Shown piece by piece: positions 35,466 through 43,948 of a stretch of 64,000 nt of DNA. The notes below the pieces were generated by a model that did not search any database, was not told the DNA's origin, and saw only the letters and a program-made list of their open reading frames with translations. The stretch lies in contig NZ_JAWDIC010000001.1 in assembly GCF_032464895.1 (NCBI RefSeq), positions 1,612,001 through 1,676,000 of the forward strand. The letters are read 5' to 3'. Within the stretch, counting starts at the first letter, position 1. Each line of letters begins with the position of its first letter. A program made the position numbers and the translations under genes. The DNA comes from Phycicoccus sp. M110.8 (GTDB lineage: Bacteria > Actinomycetota > Actinomycetes > Actinomycetales > Dermatophilaceae).

Positions 35466-35483
35466 CTCAGGGTCGACCCTGAG
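35466..35483. promoter_or_regulatory. Perfect 18-base palindrome upstream of the LPG-synthase-like gene
   Basis: CTCAGGGTCGACCCTGAG is identical to its reverse complement. It lies 79 bases upstream of the LPG-synthase-like start and 86 bases beyond the UBP zinc-finger stop. An operator for a dimeric regulator is the simplest reading. Confidence 0.5.
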
Positions 35484-35568
35484 CCGCTGGAGGTGCGAGT
35501 AGGGGTTTGCCGGCTGGTGGCGCGGCCGACGTGGCGACCCGGCCGCGGCGGATGGGGCTTGCCGCGGC

Positions 35569-35946
35569 TCAGTGCAGGTGGTCGCGCCAGTCCGCGGGCA
35601 CGGCCCCCGCCGGACCCGGGACGGGCTGGTCGACCGGGTGGCTCTGGGGGTCGGCGAGCCTCGGGCCGAGGAACCCCTGCCCGCTCGGGAAGTCCCAGAA
35701 CCAGTCCTCGCCCGGCTCGAAGCTGGTGATGACCGGGTGGCCGGTCTCGCGGTGGTGGGCCGTCGCGTGCTGGGAGGGCGAGGTGTCACAGCACCCGATG
35801 TGGCCGCACTGGGCGCACCGGCGCAGGTGGACCCACCAGCCCCCCGCCTCGAGGCACTCGACGCACCCGGCGCCGCTCGGCGGGACGTCCGGGTCGATCC
35901 CCTCCCGGGACGTGTCGGCCTGCTGCTCGCTGGTCGGGTCTGGCAT
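35569..35946 (-). CDS. UBP-type zinc-finger protein
   Basis: A 125-residue protein made almost wholly of a ubiquitin-hydrolase-type zinc finger: GCVECLEAGGWWVHLRRC, then CGHIGCCDTSPSQHATAHH and TGHPVITSFEPGEDWFWDF. In eukaryotes this fold reads free ubiquitin C-termini. Bacterial stand-alone members are common in actinomycetes and have no known role; C-terminal-tail recognition is a guess. ATG 35946. Confidence 0.85.
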   Translation of the reverse strand: MPDPTSEQQADTSREGIDPDVPPSGAGCVECLEAGGWWVHLRRCAQCGHIGCCDTSPSQHATAHHRETGHPVITSFEPGEDWFWDFPSGQGFLGPRLADPQSHPVDQPVPGPAGAVPADWRDHLH

Positions 35947-36015
35947 CGGACCACCTCCGGACCCCACCGTAGGACGCAACCGGCGCGATCGCCCGCGACG
36001 ACCTACCGTGGCGCC

Positions 36016-36513
36016 ATGCGCCGCCCCACGCCGCTGCCCCCGGGACCGGGGCAGAAGTCCGTCTGGGACTACCCCCGCCCGCCGCGCGTCGAGCCCAGCA
36101 GCCAGCACGTCGAGGTGTGGCTGGGAGGCGTCCGGGTGGCCGACACGACCCGCTCCTGGCGGGTCCTGGAGACCAGCCACCCGCCGACGTACTACCTGCC
36201 CGCCGACGCGTTCGCCCCCGGCGCGCTGCGACCCGCCGAGGGCTCGTCGTGGTGCGAGTGGAAGGGCCGCGCGGCCTACCTCGACCTCGTGGCCGGCGAC
36301 GTCGTGGCGGCCCGTGCCGTGTGGACCTACCCCGAGCCCACCCGCGGGTTCGAGGTCCTGGCAGGGACGTATGCCGTGATGCCGGGCCTCGTCGACCGCT
36401 GCGTCGTCGACGGGGAGACGGTGCGTCCGCAGGAGGGCGGCTTCTACGGCGGCTGGGTCACCGACGCGGTGGTCGGCCCGTTCAAGGGCGGTCCCGGCAC
36501 CCACGGCTGGTGA
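36016..36513 (+). CDS. DUF427 protein
   Basis: A 165-residue DUF427-family protein. The fold signature runs as SVWDYPRPPRVEP, VRVADTTRSWRVLETSHPPTYYLP, SSWCEWKGRAAYLDL and ARAVWTYPEP. Function unknown across the family. ATG 36016 is preceded by a short gap divergent from the UBP zinc-finger gene. It converges with the coiled-coil gene with 12 bases between. Confidence 0.85.
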   Translation: MRRPTPLPPGPGQKSVWDYPRPPRVEPSSQHVEVWLGGVRVADTTRSWRVLETSHPPTYYLPADAFAPGALRPAEGSSWCEWKGRAAYLDLVAGDVVAARAVWTYPEPTRGFEVLAGTYAVMPGLVDRCVVDGETVRPQEGGFYGGWVTDAVVGPFKGGPGTHGW

Positions 36514-36525
36514 CGCGCGGCTGGC

Positions 36526-37440
36526 TCAGTCGGGTTCGCCGAGCGCCTTGCGCGCCTCGTCCCGCGCCGCCTGGGCCTGCTTGCGGTCGCGGACGGCGTC
36601 GGTGACCGCCTCCAGCGCGCGCTCGTCGGCCTCCCGGGCCTTGGCCAGCTGCCGCTCGACCACGGCGAGCCGCTCGCGGGTCTCCTCGGCGCGCTCCCGG
36701 GCGGCGGCGACCGCGCGCTCGGCGTCGGCCAGCCGGCGCTCCGCCTCGGCCAGCTCGGCCTCACGCTCTGCGCGCCGCTCGGCCACCTCGTCGCCGGCCG
36801 GCTCGTGCCCGGGCTCGTCGCCGACCGGCTCGTCCCCAGCCTCGTCGCCGGCTGCCTTCCCGCCACCTCCGGATCGACCCGCCGGCCCCGGCCCCCGGCC
36901 CCCGGGCACCACCGTGAGGATCGCGCCGCCGGTGGTCCGCGCCAGGGCCTCGGCAAGGTCGACCTCGCCGAACCCGCTGTAGGACAGCGAGCGCGTCAGC
37001 TGCCCCGACGTCACGGCAGCAGACGCCTGCTCGTCGGCGAGCGCCGCGATCGCGGTCGCCCGCACCTCCTGCTGCGCGGCCGGGCTGAGGGACCGGCCCG
37101 CGTCGGAGACCGCCCGCGTCGCAGCCCGCACGTACACCTCGACGGTGGCGTCCCGCTCCTTGCGCATGCCGGTCAGCGCGGCCGCGTCGAGCCGCGACTG
37201 GGCCGACCGCATCCGCTCCCCCAGGTCTACGAGGTCGGCCACGACGTCCTCGGCCTCCCGGGCCGTGAGGTTCACCGCCCACGCGGCGAGGCTCGGCTTG
37301 CGCAGCCTGCCGATCTCGGTCGCCGCCTCCTTGTCCGAGGCCGCCTTCGCGTCGGCGACCAGGCGCGAACGGGTCGCCATGAACTCGTCCGGCTCCACGG
37401 CATACAGGTCCTGCATGGCCTCGGCGACGCGGTCAGCCAC
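36526..37440 (-). CDS. Coiled-coil protein of unknown function
   Basis: A 304-residue cytoplasmic protein. The first half is helical with a motif common in actinobacterial homologues (KEAATEIGRLRKPSLAAWAV); a Gly/Asp/Glu-rich hinge (residues about 185-215) then leads to a long charged coiled coil (ERRAEREAELAEAERRLADA onwards) reaching the C-terminus. No catalytic motif is visible. The GTG at 37440 overlaps the end of the amidohydrolase gene by eight bases, so the two are probably co-translated. Confidence 0.75.
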   Translation of the reverse strand: MADRVAEAMQDLYAVEPDEFMATRSRLVADAKAASDKEAATEIGRLRKPSLAAWAVNLTAREAEDVVADLVDLGERMRSAQSRLDAAALTGMRKERDATVEVYVRAATRAVSDAGRSLSPAAQQEVRATAIAALADEQASAAVTSGQLTRSLSYSGFGEVDLAEALARTTGGAILTVVPGGRGPGPAGRSGGGGKAAGDEAGDEPVGDEPGHEPAGDEVAERRAEREAELAEAERRLADAERAVAAARERAEETRERLAVVERQLAKAREADERALEAVTDAVRDRKQAQAARDEARKALGEPD

Positions 37441-38431
37441 CGCGCACCTCCGACCCGGTCCCCTCCGATGCCGCCCCCGATCCGGCCACCCCCGCGGAGT
37501 CCCCTTCGTCCAAGCCCAGGAGGCGGGCACCGTTGTGCCACAGCACCTTCCGCAGCCAGTCGTCACCGAGGCCGAGCCGGTGCAGCGCCTCGAGCTGGTG
37601 GGCGTAGGGGTAGGGGATGTTGGGGAAGTCCGAGCCCAGGACGACCCGGTCGGCCAGGCCGGCCAGCCGCTCGACGTACGCCGGCGGCATGGGCGCGAAG
37701 GCGTTCGCGTAGTCGGTGCCGGCCATGGTCGTGTCGAGGTGCACGCGCGGGTACCGCTCGGCGAGGTCGGCGAACGCGTCGTACTCGCCCATGCCGAGGT
37801 GGGCGATGACCAGCACGAGCTCGGGGAACCGCTCGAGCACCGCCGCGACCGGCCGCGGACCCGTGTGCTCACCGTCCTTGGGTGCGGAGCCGGCGTGCAG
37901 GACGACCGGCACCCCGGCCGCCTCGAGGGCCGCCCAGCCGGGGTCGAGCAGCGGGTCGTCGGGGGCGTAGCGGCCGACCTGCACGTGCATCTTGAACAGC
38001 CGCGCACCGTCGGCCAGCGCCCGCTCGACGAGGTCGCCGACCCCTGGCTCGGGGTAGAGCGTGGCGCTGTGGACGGCGTCGGGCACGCGGGCGGCGAAGT
38101 CGGCGCACCAGTCGTTGAGCCACTGCACCATGCCCGGCTTGTGCGGGTACGTCAGGGACGGGATCGCCCGCACCCCCAGCGCCCGCAGCGTCGCCAGCCG
38201 CGTGGGCTCGTCGTCGCGGTAGTGGATCGGCCACGGCTGCCCGTAGTGCTGCGCCGCCTCGTCGAAGTAGGCCCACACCCTGTCCAGCATCCGCTCGGGC
38301 AGGAAGTGCACGTGGATGTCGGCGAGCCCGGGGAGCCCGAGGCCGCGCCAGTATGCCGGGACCTCGGCGTCGGTCCGCGGCCCACCACCGGGCGCCGGGT
38401 CCGGCCGCGGGGCGGGTGGTGACGGGCGCAC
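37433..38431 (-). CDS. Amidohydrolase family 2 metal-dependent hydrolase
   Basis: A 332-residue TIM-barrel amidohydrolase. The metal-binding strand-1 motif is LADIHVHFLP near residues 37-46; VVLHAGSAP, VIAHLGMGEYD and VLGSDFPNIPYPY supply the later His/Asp ligands. This is the ACMS decarboxylase/TIM-barrel amidohydrolase group that acts on ring acids or lactones; the substrate is unknown. GTG 38431 start. It is followed by the coiled-coil gene in overlap. Confidence 0.85.
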   Translation of the reverse strand: MRPSPPAPRPDPAPGGGPRTDAEVPAYWRGLGLPGLADIHVHFLPERMLDRVWAYFDEAAQHYGQPWPIHYRDDEPTRLATLRALGVRAIPSLTYPHKPGMVQWLNDWCADFAARVPDAVHSATLYPEPGVGDLVERALADGARLFKMHVQVGRYAPDDPLLDPGWAALEAAGVPVVLHAGSAPKDGEHTGPRPVAAVLERFPELVLVIAHLGMGEYDAFADLAERYPRVHLDTTMAGTDYANAFAPMPPAYVERLAGLADRVVLGSDFPNIPYPYAHQLEALHRLGLGDDWLRKVLWHNGARLLGLDEGDSAGVAGSGAASEGTGSEVRGG

Positions 38432-38485
38432 GGTGGCGACGCTACGGCATATCCGGGCCTGCGCCCACGGACACCGCGGCGGGCG

Positions 38486-38917
38486 CTACGGGGCGCCCAG
38501 CTCGCGCTGGATGCCCTCCACCGTCTCGTCGCCGAGCTTCTCGAAGACCCGCTGCATCAGCGGCTCGGCCAGCTTGGCGATCCCGTTGAACTCGATGTGC
38601 GCGTGGTAGGTCACCGTGCTGCCGGTCGGCGACGCCACCACGCGGATGTCGTCGGTCGAGGTGGCGGTCTTGTTCGTGCCGCGCAGGACGACGTGGTCGC
38701 TGTCCATCGTCACCAGCCGGTAGTCCAGCTCGGTCTCGCGCCCCAGCACCTTCGAGACGTTGCGCCACTGCGAGCCGACCTGCACGGGTCCGTCGTCGAC
38801 GCGTTCGCAGCGCACCGTGCCGGGGTCCCAGGCCACGGCGTTGGAGAAGTCGGCGAGGTAGGCGACCACCTCGGCGGGCGGGCGGCTGACAGGGAAGGAG
38901 CGGACGACGTCGACCAT
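38486..38917 (-). CDS. SRPBCC (polyketide-cyclase/START-like) protein
   Basis: A 143-residue helix-grip protein. VVRSFPVSRPPAEVVAYLADFSNAVAWDPGTV is the strand-helix opening of the SRPBCC fold, cut short here in quotation of its role only; STVTYHAHIEFNGIAKLAEP and the final long helix close the pocket. Members bind hydrophobic ligands or act as cyclases. The ATG at 38917 was taken as start. It sits upstream of, and in the same direction as, the amidohydrolase gene, 54 bases away. Confidence 0.8.
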   Translation of the reverse strand: MVDVVRSFPVSRPPAEVVAYLADFSNAVAWDPGTVRCERVDDGPVQVGSQWRNVSKVLGRETELDYRLVTMDSDHVVLRGTNKTATSTDDIRVVASPTGSTVTYHAHIEFNGIAKLAEPLMQRVFEKLGDETVEGIQRELGAP

Positions 38918-39189
38918 GGGCACGACGCTAACCCGGCGGCGCCGCACCCGCCCGGTGACGCGGAGCGCGGCAGGGCGGGCGGGAGGTAGGCCCCGATCGG
39001 GAGGTCGGCCGGGTGAGCGGGGGGCCAGCCGTCCGGTAACCGGCCGTCCAAAAAGAGGGGGCGCACTGTCGGGGGCCGGTACTAGCCTCGGTCGAGGGGG
39101 GCGTCGCAGGGTCGCGCACCACTCAGCCACCGCCTCGCGGCTTCGCCGTGGGCACACGTCCGAACCTGTCACCGTCCGAAGAGGTACCC

Positions 39190-40821
39190 GTGTCTGCACC
39201 AGCCACGACTCCTGTGAAGTACCCCGAGAACATCGACGCGGCCGTCCTCAAGGTCGCCGGCGTGGTCGTCCTCGGGGCGATCATGTCGATCCTCGACATC
39301 ACCGTCGTCAACGTCGCCCTGCGCACCTTCCAGACCGCGTTCGGCGGCGAGCCGCTGGCCTACTCCACCGTCGCGTGGACCGTCACCGGCTACACCCTCG
39401 CCCTCGCCACCGTCATCCCGATGTCGGGCTGGGCCGCCGACCGCTTCGGCACCAAGCGCCTGTACATGATGGCGATCCTGCTGTTCACCCTCGGCTCGGT
39501 GCTGTGCGCGACCGCGAGCTCGATCGGCATGCTCATCGGCTTCCGCGTCCTGCAGGGCCTCGGCGGCGGCATGCTCATGCCGCTCGGCATGACGATCATG
39601 ACCCGCGCCGCCGGCCCGAAGCGGATGGGCCGCCTCATGGCGATCCTCGGCATCCCGATGCTGCTCGGCCCGATCTTCGGCCCGATCCTCGGCGGCTGGC
39701 TGATCGACCACTTCACGTGGCACTGGATCTTCCTGATCAACGCGCCGATCGGCCTCGTGGCCCTCGTCTACGCGTTCTTCGCCCTGCCCAAGGACAACCC
39801 GCAGCCCTCCGAGTCCTTCGACTTCGTCGGCATGCTCATGATGAGCCCGGGCCTGGCCCTGTTCCTGTACGGCGTCTCCTCGATCCCGGGCGAGGGCGGC
39901 ATCGGCCACACCAAGGTCCTGCTGCCCGGCCTGGTCGGCCTCGCCCTGATGGTCGCGTTCGTCCTCTACAGCTTCAAGCCGAAGCACCCGCTGCTCGACC
40001 TGCGCCTGTTCAGCAACCGCAACCTCACGGTCTCGATCATCACGATGTTCATCTTCGCCGCGTCGTTCTTCGGCGGCCTGCTGCTGATCCCGCAGTTCCT
40101 GCAGCAGGTCCAGCACGAGACGCCGCTCACCGCGGGCTGGCTCGTAGCACCCCAGGGTGTCGGGGCCATGCTCACCATGCCGATCGCGGGCGCCCTCGCC
40201 GACCGCTTCCCGGTGGGCCGGATCGTCCCGGTCGGGCTCGTCCTCATCATCGGCGGCATGTTCACGCTCACCCAGATCGAGGCCGACTCCTCGCACTGGG
40301 GCTTCCTCATCCCCGTGCTGTTCGTCATGGGCCTGGGCATGGGCGGCACGATGATGCCGATCATGACGTCGGCGCTGAAGACGCTGACCCACCACGACGT
40401 CGCCCGCGGGTCCACCCTGCTCAACATCACCCAGCAGATCGCCAGCTCGGTCGGGGTCGCGACCTTCTCGGTCGTCCTGACCAACCAGATCAACAGCAGG
40501 CCGCTCGCGGCCCAGGGCGGCCAGTACCTCGAGGTCGCCGCCACGCAGGGCCCGCAGGCGGCACAGGCTGCCGCGGCGAAGCTCCCGCTCGTCGGGCAGT
40601 TCTTCGCCGCGCACGGGGGCAGTCCGGCGGCAGCGGCCCAGGCCCTGGCCGACGAGGTCGCCAAGCTCGCGGCCGAGGCGTACGCCAACACCTTCTGGGT
40701 GGCCGCCTCGCTCGTGAGCCTGTCGCTCGTCGCGGCACTCTTCCTGCCGCGCAAGCACGAGGAGTCGCACCTGCTCGACGACGCGGACGCCGAGGGCGCG
40801 CCGCCGGTGATGGTCCACTGA
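39190..40821 (+). CDS. MFS multidrug exporter, DHA2 (EmrB/QacA) type
   Basis: A 543-residue transporter with about fourteen hydrophobic helices. LDITVVNVALRTFQTAF (motif D1), WTVTGYTLALATVIPMSGWAADR (motif A region), GFRVLQGLGGGMLMPLGM (motif B) and GIPMLLGPIFGPILGG (motif C) are classic DHA2 drug/proton antiporter marks. GTG 39190 was chosen after GAAGAGGTACCC; a GTG at 39148 would add 14 residues. Its stop overlaps a CTG that probably starts the next gene. Confidence 0.9.
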   Translation: MSAPATTPVKYPENIDAAVLKVAGVVVLGAIMSILDITVVNVALRTFQTAFGGEPLAYSTVAWTVTGYTLALATVIPMSGWAADRFGTKRLYMMAILLFTLGSVLCATASSIGMLIGFRVLQGLGGGMLMPLGMTIMTRAAGPKRMGRLMAILGIPMLLGPIFGPILGGWLIDHFTWHWIFLINAPIGLVALVYAFFALPKDNPQPSESFDFVGMLMMSPGLALFLYGVSSIPGEGGIGHTKVLLPGLVGLALMVAFVLYSFKPKHPLLDLRLFSNRNLTVSIITMFIFAASFFGGLLLIPQFLQQVQHETPLTAGWLVAPQGVGAMLTMPIAGALADRFPVGRIVPVGLVLIIGGMFTLTQIEADSSHWGFLIPVLFVMGLGMGGTMMPIMTSALKTLTHHDVARGSTLLNITQQIASSVGVATFSVVLTNQINSRPLAAQGGQYLEVAATQGPQAAQAAAAKLPLVGQFFAAHGGSPAAAAQALADEVAKLAAEAYANTFWVAASLVSLSLVAALFLPRKHEESHLLDDADAEGAPPVMVH

Positions 40822-41999
40822 CCCGCGACCTCCTGCGCCGGGTCCGCGAGGAGTTCGGCGTCGAGCTCGTCGGCGTCCACCCCGTCGGGGTGGGCGCCGA
40901 CGCGCGCGCGGACCTGCTCCGTGGCGAGACGAGCGACGGCCGTGCGTATGCCGTCAAGACCAGCACCGGGCCGCAGCCGGGCATCGTGGTGGCGGGCCAC
41001 CTGGCGAGGGCGGGCGTCCCCGGCGTCCCGGCACCGCTGCCCTCGCTCGAGGACGGGTGGGCGTCCGAGCGCGACGGCGTGCGGCTGAGCGTCGTGCCGT
41101 GGGTCTCGGACCGGCGTGGCCTCGACGTGGGGCTCGCACCGGGCCACTGGCGCTCGCTCGGCGCCCTGCTCTCCGCCCTGCACCGGGTGCCGGCCGACGC
41201 CCCCGGACTGCGCGGGCTGCCGACGGCCGGCCGGGACCCGGAGCCGCTCCTCGCACGACTGCACGCGCTCGACGACCGCCTGGCGACGTCGCGGGCACCG
41301 CGGCCCGGGGCAGGCGCGACTGCTGACGCAGGTACCGGGGCGGCCGCGAGCGTGGACGCACGCACCGGGACGGACGCACGCACCGGGGCGGGCGCTGGGC
41401 GCGGGGCAGGCGCTGGGCGCGGGGCGGACGCTGGGCGCGGGGCGGACGCTGGGCGCGGAGACGACGCGCACGTCGGCGAGCTGCTGCGGTTGTGGGCCGA
41501 GGGCGGGCGCGAGCGACTCCTCGCGGTCGGCGAGCTGGCCCGCAGGGCGGCGTCCGACCCGCACGCGTGGGCCGACGCGCCGTGGGTGGTGGCGCACACC
41601 GACCCGCACCCGGGCAACGTGCTCCTGGCCGGCGAGGGCGCCGACGACGGCGCCGACGGCGTCTGGCTGGTCGACTGGGACGACGCTGCGCGCGCGACCC
41701 CGGAGTGGGACCTCATGTTCGTGGTGGGGGGTGTGCTCGCGACGCCGACAGCGGCCGACCAGGCGGCGTTCGCCGAGGGCTACGGGCAGGTGCGGCTCGA
41801 CCCGGTCCGGCTGCGGTACGCGCAGGCGACCCGGGCCCTGCACGACTTTCTCGACTTCGCGGACGACGTGCTGGCGACGGACCGGCTGCCGGACGCGGAC
41901 CGCCGGTGGTCGGTCGAGGTCCTCGCCGGGCAACTGTCGCCCGACGGGCTCGTGGCGTTCGCCCTCGGCGAGCGCGGATCCGACAGACTCGGGCCATGA
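40818..41999 (+). CDS. Aminoglycoside-phosphotransferase-like kinase (CTG start)
   Basis: A 393-residue kinase of the APH fold. The catalytic loop VVAHTDPHPGNVLL is near residue 259 and the metal-binding WLVDWDDAARATPEWDL near 286. No ATG or GTG fits the expected N-terminus; CTG at 40818 overlaps the exporter stop as CTGA and gives (M)TRDLLRRVREEFGVEL, which looks like a normal family start. An Ala/Gly/Asp/Arg tandem-repeat loop of about 50 residues interrupts the middle of the protein. Its substrate may be a small molecule related to the exported compound; resistance is not shown. The stop overlaps the SDR ATG. Confidence 0.78.
   Translation: MTRDLLRRVREEFGVELVGVHPVGVGADARADLLRGETSDGRAYAVKTSTGPQPGIVVAGHLARAGVPGVPAPLPSLEDGWASERDGVRLSVVPWVSDRRGLDVGLAPGHWRSLGALLSALHRVPADAPGLRGLPTAGRDPEPLLARLHALDDRLATSRAPRPGAGATADAGTGAAASVDARTGTDARTGAGAGRGAGAGRGADAGRGADAGRGDDAHVGELLRLWAEGGRERLLAVGELARRAASDPHAWADAPWVVAHTDPHPGNVLLAGEGADDGADGVWLVDWDDAARATPEWDLMFVVGGVLATPTAADQAAFAEGYGQVRLDPVRLRYAQATRALHDFLDFADDVLATDRLPDADRRWSVEVLAGQLSPDGLVAFALGERGSDRLGP
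41383..41460. repeat. 18-base tandem repeats inside the kinase gene
   Basis: About four units of GCGGGGC[A/G]G[G/A]CGCTGGGC-type sequence, coding GAGAGR or GADAGR hexapeptides. Related 18-base units (coding DARTGT/DARTGA) lie just upstream to about 41350. All steps are multiples of three, so length changes keep the frame. Confidence 0.8.
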
Positions 42000-42811
42000 C
42001 CTCCCCCGCGACGCCCGCCCTCGCCCGGTTCGCCGGCCGCACCGCCCTCGTGACCGGCGCCGCCCACGGCATCGGCCGCGCCGTCGCGACGCGCCTGCAC
42101 GCGGAAGGGGCGAACGTCGCGCTCGCCGACCTCGACCCGGCCGCGGCGAAGGACGCCGCCGCCACCCTCGGCGACCGAGCCGTGGCCGTGGAGTGCGACG
42201 TCACCGACGCGGAGGCACTGGAGCGCGCGGTGACCGCCGTCGTGGAGCAGTTCGGCGCGCTCGACGTGCTGGTGTGCAACGTAGGGGTCGCCACCGGCGA
42301 GGGGTTCGACGCGCTGGACGACGCGGCGTGGACGTTCCAGCTCGAGCCGACCCTGCACGGCACGGTGCGGACCATCCAGGCCGCCCTGCCCCAGCTGCTC
42401 ACCTCCGCGTGGGGCGGGGCCGTGGTCATGACCGGGTCGGTGAACGGGCTCGCCGCCTTCGGCAACGTCGGCTACTCGCTGGCCAAGGCGGCCCTGCCGA
42501 ACCTGGCGCAGAACCTCGCGGTCGAGTACTCCGCCACCCGCGTGGGCGAGGGTCAGCGGCCGGTGCGGTTCAACGTCGTCGCGCCGGGCACGGTCCGCAC
42601 CCGGGTCTGGGACGACCAGGACCCGGACGCGCTCGTCCCGCTCTACCCGATGGGCCGCGTCGGCGAGCCGGAGGACATCGCGGCGGCGGTCGCGTTCCTC
42701 GCCTCCGACGACGCCTCCTGGGTCACCGGCATCACGCTGCCGGTGGACGGCGGCATCCTGGCCGGTCCGGCGCTCGCGTTCCAGGAGCGCAACCGCGGCC
42801 CGGTCGACTGA
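41996..42811 (+). CDS. Short-chain dehydrogenase/reductase
   Basis: A 271-residue classical SDR. TALVTGAAHGIGRAVA is the cofactor loop, VLVCNVGVATGEG replaces the usual NNAG, and the catalytic set is Ser in MTGSVNGLAAF with YSLAK (Tyr-x-x-x-Lys). The C-terminal VTGITLPVDGGILAG is typical. It is an NAD(P)-dependent oxidoreductase of unknown substrate. The ATG overlaps the kinase stop (ATGA), joining exporter, kinase and SDR in one coupled operon. Confidence 0.88.
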   Translation: MTSPATPALARFAGRTALVTGAAHGIGRAVATRLHAEGANVALADLDPAAAKDAAATLGDRAVAVECDVTDAEALERAVTAVVEQFGALDVLVCNVGVATGEGFDALDDAAWTFQLEPTLHGTVRTIQAALPQLLTSAWGGAVVMTGSVNGLAAFGNVGYSLAKAALPNLAQNLAVEYSATRVGEGQRPVRFNVVAPGTVRTRVWDDQDPDALVPLYPMGRVGEPEDIAAAVAFLASDDASWVTGITLPVDGGILAGPALAFQERNRGPVD

Positions 42812-42879
42812 CGACCCTGTCCGCAGGCGGCCGGGGCCGGCAGGTCGGCCTGCGCCCAGTCGCCCCCCGGGCGCCCCGG

Positions 42880-43308
42880 TCAGCCCTGCGCGGCCGCGGG
42901 GGAGTGGTCGCCGGCGATGTTGACCATCCAGTCCACGCCGAACCGGTCGGTGCACATGCCGAACTCGTCGCCCCAGGGCTGCTTGTCCATGGGGACCGAG
43001 ACGCTGCCGCCCTCGGACAGCTTGTCCCAGAAGCGGCGGAGCTCGTCGTCGTCCCCCGAGAGGCTGACCGAGATGCGGCTGCCCTCGCGGTACTCCATGC
43101 CGGGCGGGGTGTCGGCCACCATGAGCGTGAAGCCCTGGGGCGTCTCGAGCTGGCCGTGCATGATGCCGTCGGCGAAGGGCTGGTCGGCGTGCCCGAACTC
43201 GCCGAAGGTGCTCATCGTGAGGTCGCCGCCGAAGACCTCCTGGTAGAACGTGAGCGCATCGCGCGCGGTGTCCTTGAACCCGATGTAGGGGTTGAGCCGT
43301 GACGTCAT
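42880..43308 (-). CDS. PhnB-like VOC-fold protein
   Basis: A 142-residue glyoxalase/bleomycin-resistance fold protein of the PhnB (3-demethylubiquinone-9-like) group: NPYIGFKDTARDALTFYQEVFGG at the start, DDELRRFWDKLSEGGSV in the middle, and WGDEFGMCTDRFGVDWMVN at the end. Function not established for the group. ATG 43308 follows AGGAGGACGACG. It converges with the SDR gene; a weak GC-rich hairpin lies in the 68-base gap. Confidence 0.85.
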   Translation of the reverse strand: MTSRLNPYIGFKDTARDALTFYQEVFGGDLTMSTFGEFGHADQPFADGIMHGQLETPQGFTLMVADTPPGMEYREGSRISVSLSGDDDELRRFWDKLSEGGSVSVPMDKQPWGDEFGMCTDRFGVDWMVNIAGDHSPAAAQG

Positions 43309-43421
43309 CGTCGTCCTCCTGACGGTGGTGGGGTTGTCCTCCCGAGGCTAGGAGGCACCACCGACGACGGCGAGGGTCCGATGACGTAGACGGTCGCGCG
43401 AGCGGCCGGGGTCCCGGGCGG

Positions 43422-43934
43422 TCAGCCCACGAGCCAGGCCCGGCGGAGCTCCGGGTCCCAGCGCCGCACGGCCGTGGCGACGGCCGCGGACGGGATCGGC
43501 AACGACGCGGCATACGCGAGCGCAGCCGTGGCCACGTCGTCGGGCAGCCTGCGTGCCAGCGTGATGTGCGGTCGCCACGGCAGCTCGTCCACCATCCCCA
43601 CGGTCTCGACGAGAGCCGAGCGCACGTGCCGGTGCAAGGCGTCGAGGGCTGCGTCCGGCGCCACCGGCAGGACGAGCGCCGGGCGCCGCTCCCCCAGCAG
43701 CGCCGGGCCGGTGAGCTCGAGCCGCATCGGCAGCCGAGCCGCGAGTGGCACCAGCGCCTGCTCCGCCGCCGCCGTCACGAGGGGCACCGCCGCGAGGGTC
43801 ACGTGGGGCGCGTTCGTCGGGCCCTGGTGGTCTGCCTGGCTCGGCAGGCCGGCCTGCGCCAGTGCCGCCCACAGCCCGCGCACCGCCTCGTCCGTCACGG
43901 CGTCGAGCACGAGCTCGACGGACTGCAGCGGCAC
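43422..43934 (-). CDS. 2'-5' RNA ligase / cyclic phosphodiesterase-like (LigT) protein
   Basis: A 170-residue 2H-phosphoesterase. Both HxT motifs are present: APHVTLAAVP and RPHITLARRLP. Such proteins hydrolyse or form 2'-5' or cyclic phosphodiester bonds in RNA or nucleotides. GTG 43934 was chosen as start; a CTG at 43952 overlapping the previous stop (CTGA) would add six residues. It is last in the minus-strand run after the protease and aspartoacylase-like genes. Confidence 0.82.
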   Translation of the reverse strand: MPLQSVELVLDAVTDEAVRGLWAALAQAGLPSQADHQGPTNAPHVTLAAVPLVTAAAEQALVPLAARLPMRLELTGPALLGERRPALVLPVAPDAALDALHRHVRSALVETVGMVDELPWRPHITLARRLPDDVATAALAYAASLPIPSAAVATAVRRWDPELRRAWLVG

Positions 43935-43948
43935 GGGCAGGTCCCGGC

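Noticed and set aside
38916-40817. Upstream extension of the APH-like kinase frame through the exporter gene
   Set aside because: The extra 600 residues are the exporter gene read in another frame and are Arg/Pro-rich.
39169-40818. 549-codon minus-strand frame opposite the DHA2 exporter
   Set aside because: The plus strand encodes all DHA2 motifs; the antisense product is Glu/Arg/His-rich without any recognisable fold.
40818-41999. Aminoglycoside resistance enzyme
   Set aside because: The APH fold covers many small-molecule kinases; nothing in the sequence indicates an aminoglycoside substrate.
42822-42853. Terminator between the SDR and PhnB-like genes
   Set aside because: The GCAGGC/GCCTGC pair is short and imperfectly nested, too weak to list as a feature at this GC content.
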